This document shows, in pieces, positions 58,240 to 64,000 of a DNA stretch of 64,000 nucleotides. Numbering within the stretch: position 1 is the first letter of the stretch; the number at the start of each line of letters is the position of its first letter. The DNA comes from Burhinus oedicnemus (taxonomy: Eukaryota > Chordata > Aves > Charadriiformes > Burhinidae), in NCBI GenBank assembly GCA_008921705.1, contig VFFE01007620.1:10101-74100 (forward strand), given 5' to 3'. The notes beneath the pieces are model-generated. The model saw nothing but the letters and a program-made list of their open reading frames with translations. It was not told the DNA's origin and made no database searches. Position numbers and translations under genes: made by a program.

Positions 58240-61200
58240 CTCTTGCGGGTTGGGAACTGCATAATGGCAAGAGTAGAGTCACATGCTTGGGAGAGGGATG
58301 CGGAATAATAATAATATGGCCAGTATGCTTTTGAAGGGTGTAGGAAACGAAGCATTACCATGCTACGCTAGCCTAGGTGTTCTAGTGTTCCTTCCTCCTG
58401 TCATGGCTAGACTGGATTAAGACTATTGCAGACCACATATCAGCAGAGCTTGCTACATACTTTAAGTATTGAAGGAACTCACTACTGCCTAGTGTTAATT
58501 TTTCTATCACTTGGACTTTCAGTCTTGGTTTAAATACTTAGTAAAATATGGTAATGTGAAATTTAGATTTTTGTGTAGAACTTCAATGAAATTGTCTTCA
58601 AGGTAGGCTAGATAAGCACTACATCTTGTTTGGCCTTAAATGATACCATGAATTTTCAAGATCAGAGCAGGAAGAGGTGATTTAATTTGGCTTTCAGTTC
58701 AAATGGTTGCAGGGTCAACATGAATTAATTTGTCTCAAGTTCTAAACCTGTAGTAGAAATAAAGCTTATGCTTATAGAAATACATAATACAAAGAAACAA
58801 AAACACCTGAGTGATGAACATATCACAGCATTTGGTAAATTTGTTATAGTGTTAGTTCCCAATGAGTGTTTTTTCTAGTTTTGCAGGATTTAGAATTTAC
58901 ACTTTCAATTTCTAAATATTATTTTCACTTTACAGATGAGATAGCTGAGCAGGAAGGATTTAAGTGGTGTGCCCAAGACCGTGCATGGGGTTGGATAAAG
59001 CAGTAAATGACCAGAATTTATCTGCCTGCATGTAAGATCCTCTTTTCTCTCTCACCTTGTTGATCAAAGCTTTTGGAGCCCTGCCTTGGTGCACAATGTG
59101 CTGCCTTCTAACAGGATTGTTGTTTGCTGCTGATGCAGGCCTTTTCCTTGCTGGCAAATGCTGTTGTTGGGCAAGAATATTGAGAGGACAAATCTTGTCT
59201 CTAAGCTGAATACGAAAAACTTGTTTTATGTGTCTTGTTTTATGGTGCTGTGCAGTGGCATGACACACCATCATGTATTCTAGCTTCTTGTCTGCACAAG
59301 CAGTATGTTTAGAGTTCTCAAATTTCCTTTGGGCCTTAATAGGATGGAGAAGTGTACTGCTGCTTTATCAATTTTCAGCTTGCAGGAAAAGACGTAGCGG
59401 GGAGAACCGAGGGAGAAACCAAAGTAATTTTAAATGGAAAATGAGTTATGGCGTACAGGCATTACCGATTAAGTAGTAGAAGATACTGCTCTGCTAGTGT
59501 GAGCCATTGTTTGAATATATTCTGCAGTTGACTGGGACAGGGTCACTTGGACAACAATGAAAGGATTTTGAAGGGGAGTCAGTCAAATATCAGTTCTCTT
59601 TTAAAATACCAGTCGTCTCTTATTTTGGATATCTTCTGGGCAGTGGAGTTAATAGCGATGTAACTTGTATTGCTGAACTTAGTAGTTGGGCTTTTTGGGG
59701 TTTTTGTTTGTTTGTTTGTTTTTTCCTGTTTGGTTGATTTGTTTTAAGTTTTGGGTTCAGCTTTATAAGGTGTAGGTACCTAGTTTATAATAAGGTTAGT
59801 GGAACTTAATTTCGTTGTTGCTACCAGATAGTTGCTTGGAACAAGTCTTGTCAGGTTTCAGAGTTCATGTCAATCTCTTTGTGTGTTGTTTGGCTAAAAT
59901 GGGTAGATTACTTCAGCAACAGAGAGGCAAATACACAATCTAAAGACTGCAAAAAACATGGGTAGCTTTTCATGTTAGTAGAAACTACAGAAATATTGCT
60001 GGAATGCATGTATCAGATGTATTGTTGTAGAATTGTAGAGCCTTTCTTAAAGCTAAGCTCATTATGAGATAATTATTGAAGAAAAACTATCATAAAACCG
60101 ACAACTTACTAGAAAAGGCTTTTTAAATTTTTTTTTTTACAGAAGCAGTTTTATGTAATGGTAACTGTGCCTGCCCTGCTTATTGTGCATGGTTAAAAAT
60201 CAGAAACAAAAAAGAGAAACATTTCCTTGTTTTCCTATTGTACGTTTCAACTGAATGGTCTCTTCTTACTGCCTGTTTTATGTTCTTCTACAGGACATTT
60301 TTAATTATGCCAGTGTAAATTTATGTCATCTTAAAATACAGATGTGCAGGTTTAAAAGCTGCAAATGTGCGAAGGCCATTAAAATTGGGATTGAATGAAA
60401 ACATCAGAGTGGTTTTTTTTTAAGTCCTAGATGGAAGCAGTTGACTGCAATTTAAAGGATGTGTTCAACTACATTGTGTTTATTATAGTTTAAATAACCC
60501 AAAAGACAAAAGTATGAAGCGTTCCTCCCCCCCGCTTTTCTCTTCCCCAGAATAAAGGTGACGAAATGGGAATCTGTCTCAAGCTTTCAGAATTTTTATC
60601 AATGGCTTTATTCTCAAGCTGAAGGAGACAGAAGGGAGGAGAGTTTGTTTTTCCTGTTTATAAGAACATGATCTTTAAGAACCAGGAGTTTCTTTTATTA
60701 AAACCAGAAAAAATGTGAAGGTTCACGTTTGTTTAGTCCGTAAGGATCAATGATTTTTCCACAGTTGTCAATTTAATTGTACGACTAAATTGAGAACTCT
60801 ATTCCGAGCACATACAGCTTTTATTAGTCACTATAGTGCCTTATTTTATTTCCAAACCAAGCCTGAGCAACATGGGTGATAATTTAAGATTGAATTTTGG
60901 AAGCAAGCGGTGGTGCGTCTGTGAGCGTAGAGGAACGTTACCATTGAGGGAAGTTGCAAGGCAGTTGTCCCAAGACTGTTAAGGATTTCCTAACTTCAGC
61001 TGAGACAGAAAGAGTTAGCATCCAGAACATCACAGCCAGCGGAACTGTGTTGGACGCATGTGAGGGATGTGGCTGACTTGGATTGTGTAACGGGGAGGCC
61101 TTATTCCATGCAACGTAAGACTCCGCTTCTGGTCAGTGCCACAAAATGCGCAGGATTGTGCCTTTTCTTTTTGGGCTTCTGGCTCTGAGCTGTTCATTTT

Positions 61201-64000
61201 CCAGCTTGTCAGCGTTGATGGTTCTTATATTTTACCACTCTTTGGCTTAACCCATGTTAAGTGCCTTTATTAACACAGGACAGTAGAAGGGCAACTTTGT
61301 CATTTTCTAGATGGTCCAGTCTGGACCTGACCACATGCAGGTGGATTTTTTTTTTTTCCAGCACTGTTTTGCAGTTTCCTGTTCAGCATAGGGTAAATAC
61401 GAGAAATATATGAGAAAATACCACAGGCAGGACCTTGCAGTTCCCTGTGTGTCAGGTTGTTATTACCACCACGTCAAGACTGTGGGTCCAGAGTCCTTGG
61501 TTCTTCAGTTGCTTCTGAATGAAACAGCTCCCCTCTTCTCCTTCTGGCTCCATACTTACTTTTAGTCCAGGACTTTGCTTTTCAAATAAGTTATCTCTGA
61601 GCAAGTATACTTTTCCTTGTGTGTGAAAGCACTTCCCTAGAGCAGTTGTATGCTGCTGGTTGCTGTATCTCAGCATGCACAGCACAGCAGTTGTGAAGAG
61701 TGATAACTAGGTTAAAAAAGCAAAATTAAAAAAAGAAATTCCACATAACAGTTGTGCAGGATGCCTTAAACATCTGTGGAAGATATCTCCCATGAAACAC
61801 ACATAAATTTTCTTGAACTTCTTTTGAAAGCTCTTCTGAAAAGGAAGACTGATGCCCAGTATCCTGCTAGAATTAGACGATCTGAAGATCCGAGTTGGAC
61901 AGGTTTCTTTTGAGGTCTAGGTAGCGTATGCAAGAGCATGTGTGTGACTGCTTGTGTGTGAACAAAAAAAATATACTTTGTTCCTCTGTTTTAAACAAAA
62001 GGGAAGGTATTACAAAAATGTGTACATCTAATTGTCATGGCAGGAGGAAAAAACATTTGCAGAAGCTTAGTCAAAAGCTTTCTTCTTCTGTTCCAGGATT
62101 TCATTAAATATTCTTCTTGTTATACTTAAATATTAGTCTTCTGAGACTGCCAGAGTGCACGTTGTTCAATTAGAACAATCAGCAGTGAACCTCGCCATTT
62201 CAGAGATCTGAACGTTCCCTTTATTTCTTCATATAGGAAATCAGCTCAAAACTTAATTCAGTCTCATGCTATGTTTGTTTATAATGAATTCCTACAGGTG
62301 TCTGAAATGGTGCCTTGATGTTGTTGAATGGGCAAATCATTCCCTGTTAGGAGTAATCGCATCCTTTAAAACATAGTAATGTCCAGTGTCTCTAATGAAG
62401 AAGCACTCTTATGGAAACAAGCAACGGAAATACCACAAATAGCATGTCATATAATGTTTTTGTTCATGAAGAACTCAGACTAGCTTGTGTCTTGTAGTGA
62501 AACTGGAGAACTTGTACACCAACCTGGTATACTGGCCATGGAAAATGACCCCCTTTTAAACTATTAATGCCAGAGTGGTAACTATAATTCCAAACAAACT
62601 TCTCTTTTGTTAACATTTGTTTCACCACAAAATGGTTTGCTAATGATATGGTAGAAAAAATGGCTAATGAGATGGCAGTATGTAGTGAAAAGTTTAAATT
62701 TGTTGATGAGATGCTGTAAGTAAAAGTGTTGGTAGCACAAAGTAGTAAGTACTGGCGTAACTAGTTGTATGTGTCTGTGAGTCTAATGGGGATGGGAATA
62801 ACCAGAGGCAAAAAAGTCTGTTCATGCTGTACAGTTATGGTTTTGGTAAATAAATACTGATGTGCCTATAGTAGGATGGAAAATAGTACTTTACATGTTG
62901 TCTTGTTTTGCTTACACCGGTGCATTTATATTTAGCTACTGTGTTTGGTGTTAGTCATGTTACTTCTTCCTGGCTTGATTTTCCTGCTGCCTTGTGCAAA
63001 GCTAGTAGAGCACAGAAAAACTGCCCATTGAGAAGAAATAAAATACTTAAAGAGATTTAACGTATCCTGTGTTTTAAAAACGTGCAGTTTAGTTCTTGGT
63101 ATTTGTTGCCATTGCTCAACGACAGTGCTCCATGCAGCTATTTCTATTACCCCAGGATCTATAAAAGGGCAGAATAAACCAAATAATTTCGGTTTCTCCA
63201 GAACTTGCATTTTCTGGAAGAATGGGATGGCAGCTCTGTGTTTTATTACATCAAAGATCAGTGCATCTGTCACATTGTGCCATTATTTTATGCTAAAGTC
63301 ACGTCTGCTGTCATTAGTCAACTCCTTTTTTTGGATTGAGAGATGTTACTAGTGGGTGTTGTAGTACCACAGACGTGAGCTAGTTTATGGTTTAAACTTA
63401 TAACTTTGGTTTCATCAGGCTAAAATACTTTCTATTGCAGTTAAATGTGTGTACAGCTTCTGACTATTCGGTGAAATTCAGTCACATAAAACTTGAGACC
63501 CAATGAGTCTGATTGAATAGGTGTAGTTCCATTAAAAGGGATGTTGTCAGGAATATTCTCTTTTACTGGCTTTATTGTGCCTAGATCAAAACCTGTATGA
63601 TTTTAGGTCCAGATTTTGTCTTGATTCAAAACTAGGCAAGACTTATGAAACCAAACCTTTGTCTTGCAAGTTTAGTCTATTGTATGACTAGAAAATAAAT
63701 TCCTTAAATCTAGATTATCACACTCTCTGTTTGCTTATGCTTATATTTTTATCTTGTTTATATAAACTTTGAGTTCTCCTTGTGTTTTTACTTTAGAGTT
63801 ACTGCAAGCAAATATGGGAGGTAATGCAAAATACTTTGTAATTAAAAAAAAAAAAAGGTAAAATCGCCTAAACAGAATTATAAAAACAATACAAGAATAT
63901 GATTAAGCTGTCCTGGGGACATCTGTTCTAAATTTCATGTGGTTTAATAGTAATGCTACTTCAGAATTGACCGTTTTTGTTTACAGTGCTTTTTATTCAA
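58240..64000. other. Non-coding DNA to the right edge
   Basis: AT-rich with no recognised repeat or coding exon; frames reach at most 113 codons. A (TTTG)n-like stretch lies near 59704-59720 and A13 near 63844. This is consistent with continuation of a long intron. Confidence 0.4.

Noticed and set aside
1..64000. CRISPR arrays, operons, phage or bacterial mobile elements
   Set aside because: None seen; intron-containing genes and CR1 copies show this is vertebrate nuclear DNA.

Overview
This window is vertebrate nuclear DNA, almost certainly from a bird. Copies of the CR1 retrotransposon end in the avian-type 3' repeat (ATTCTATG/ATTCTGTG), introns are compact, CpG-island promoters are strong, and three intact protein-coding genes read most like avian or other sauropsid versions of AIRE, SCLY and SLC35G2. 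Two 20-N runs (23809-23828 and 35390-35409) are assembly gaps. All gene names rest on protein motifs I recognise; no database search was run.

Layout. (1) 1-1017, minus strand: the 5' half of AIRE, exons 1-4 with consistent splice sites and phases; the gene continues off the left edge. (2) 1018-3800: GC-rich intergenic DNA with one tRNA-like structured element beside a 26-bp poly-A run. (3) 3820-8700, minus strand: a gene I cannot name. It has an exon at the CpG island (about 8576-8700), a 282-codon ORF (6628-7476) and a probable long AT-rich 3'UTR. (4) 7880-9450: a CpG island serving this gene leftwards and SCLY rightwards. It contains a 42-bp tandem repeat in which each unit carries an inverted CCAAT box. 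(5) 9398-15107, plus strand: SCLY, 12 exons whose phases all agree and give a 426-residue protein. A CR1 copy lies in intron 4, a 289-bp foldback element in intron 11 and a CR1 fragment in the 3'UTR. (6) 15870-23435, minus strand: SLC35G2, with its whole coding region in one exon and a non-coding first exon at a second CpG island. (7) 23270-24660: a CpG island whose right-hand gene is inferred from synteny to be STAG1. (8) 24660-64000: about 39 kb of AT-rich DNA with old CR1 pieces and simple repeats but no convincing coding exon, which fits a long first intron.

The genes do not form a pathway. AIRE drives self-antigen expression in thymus, SCLY recycles selenium from selenocysteine, and SLC35G2 is a membrane protein of the drug/metabolite transporter superfamily. 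The notable feature is their linkage: in human they lie on 21q22, 2q37 and 3q22. The best candidates for something undescribed are the unnamed 282-residue gene, the 42-bp CCAAT repeat that stays open in the SCLY reading frame, and the foldback element with a 6-bp target-site duplication.
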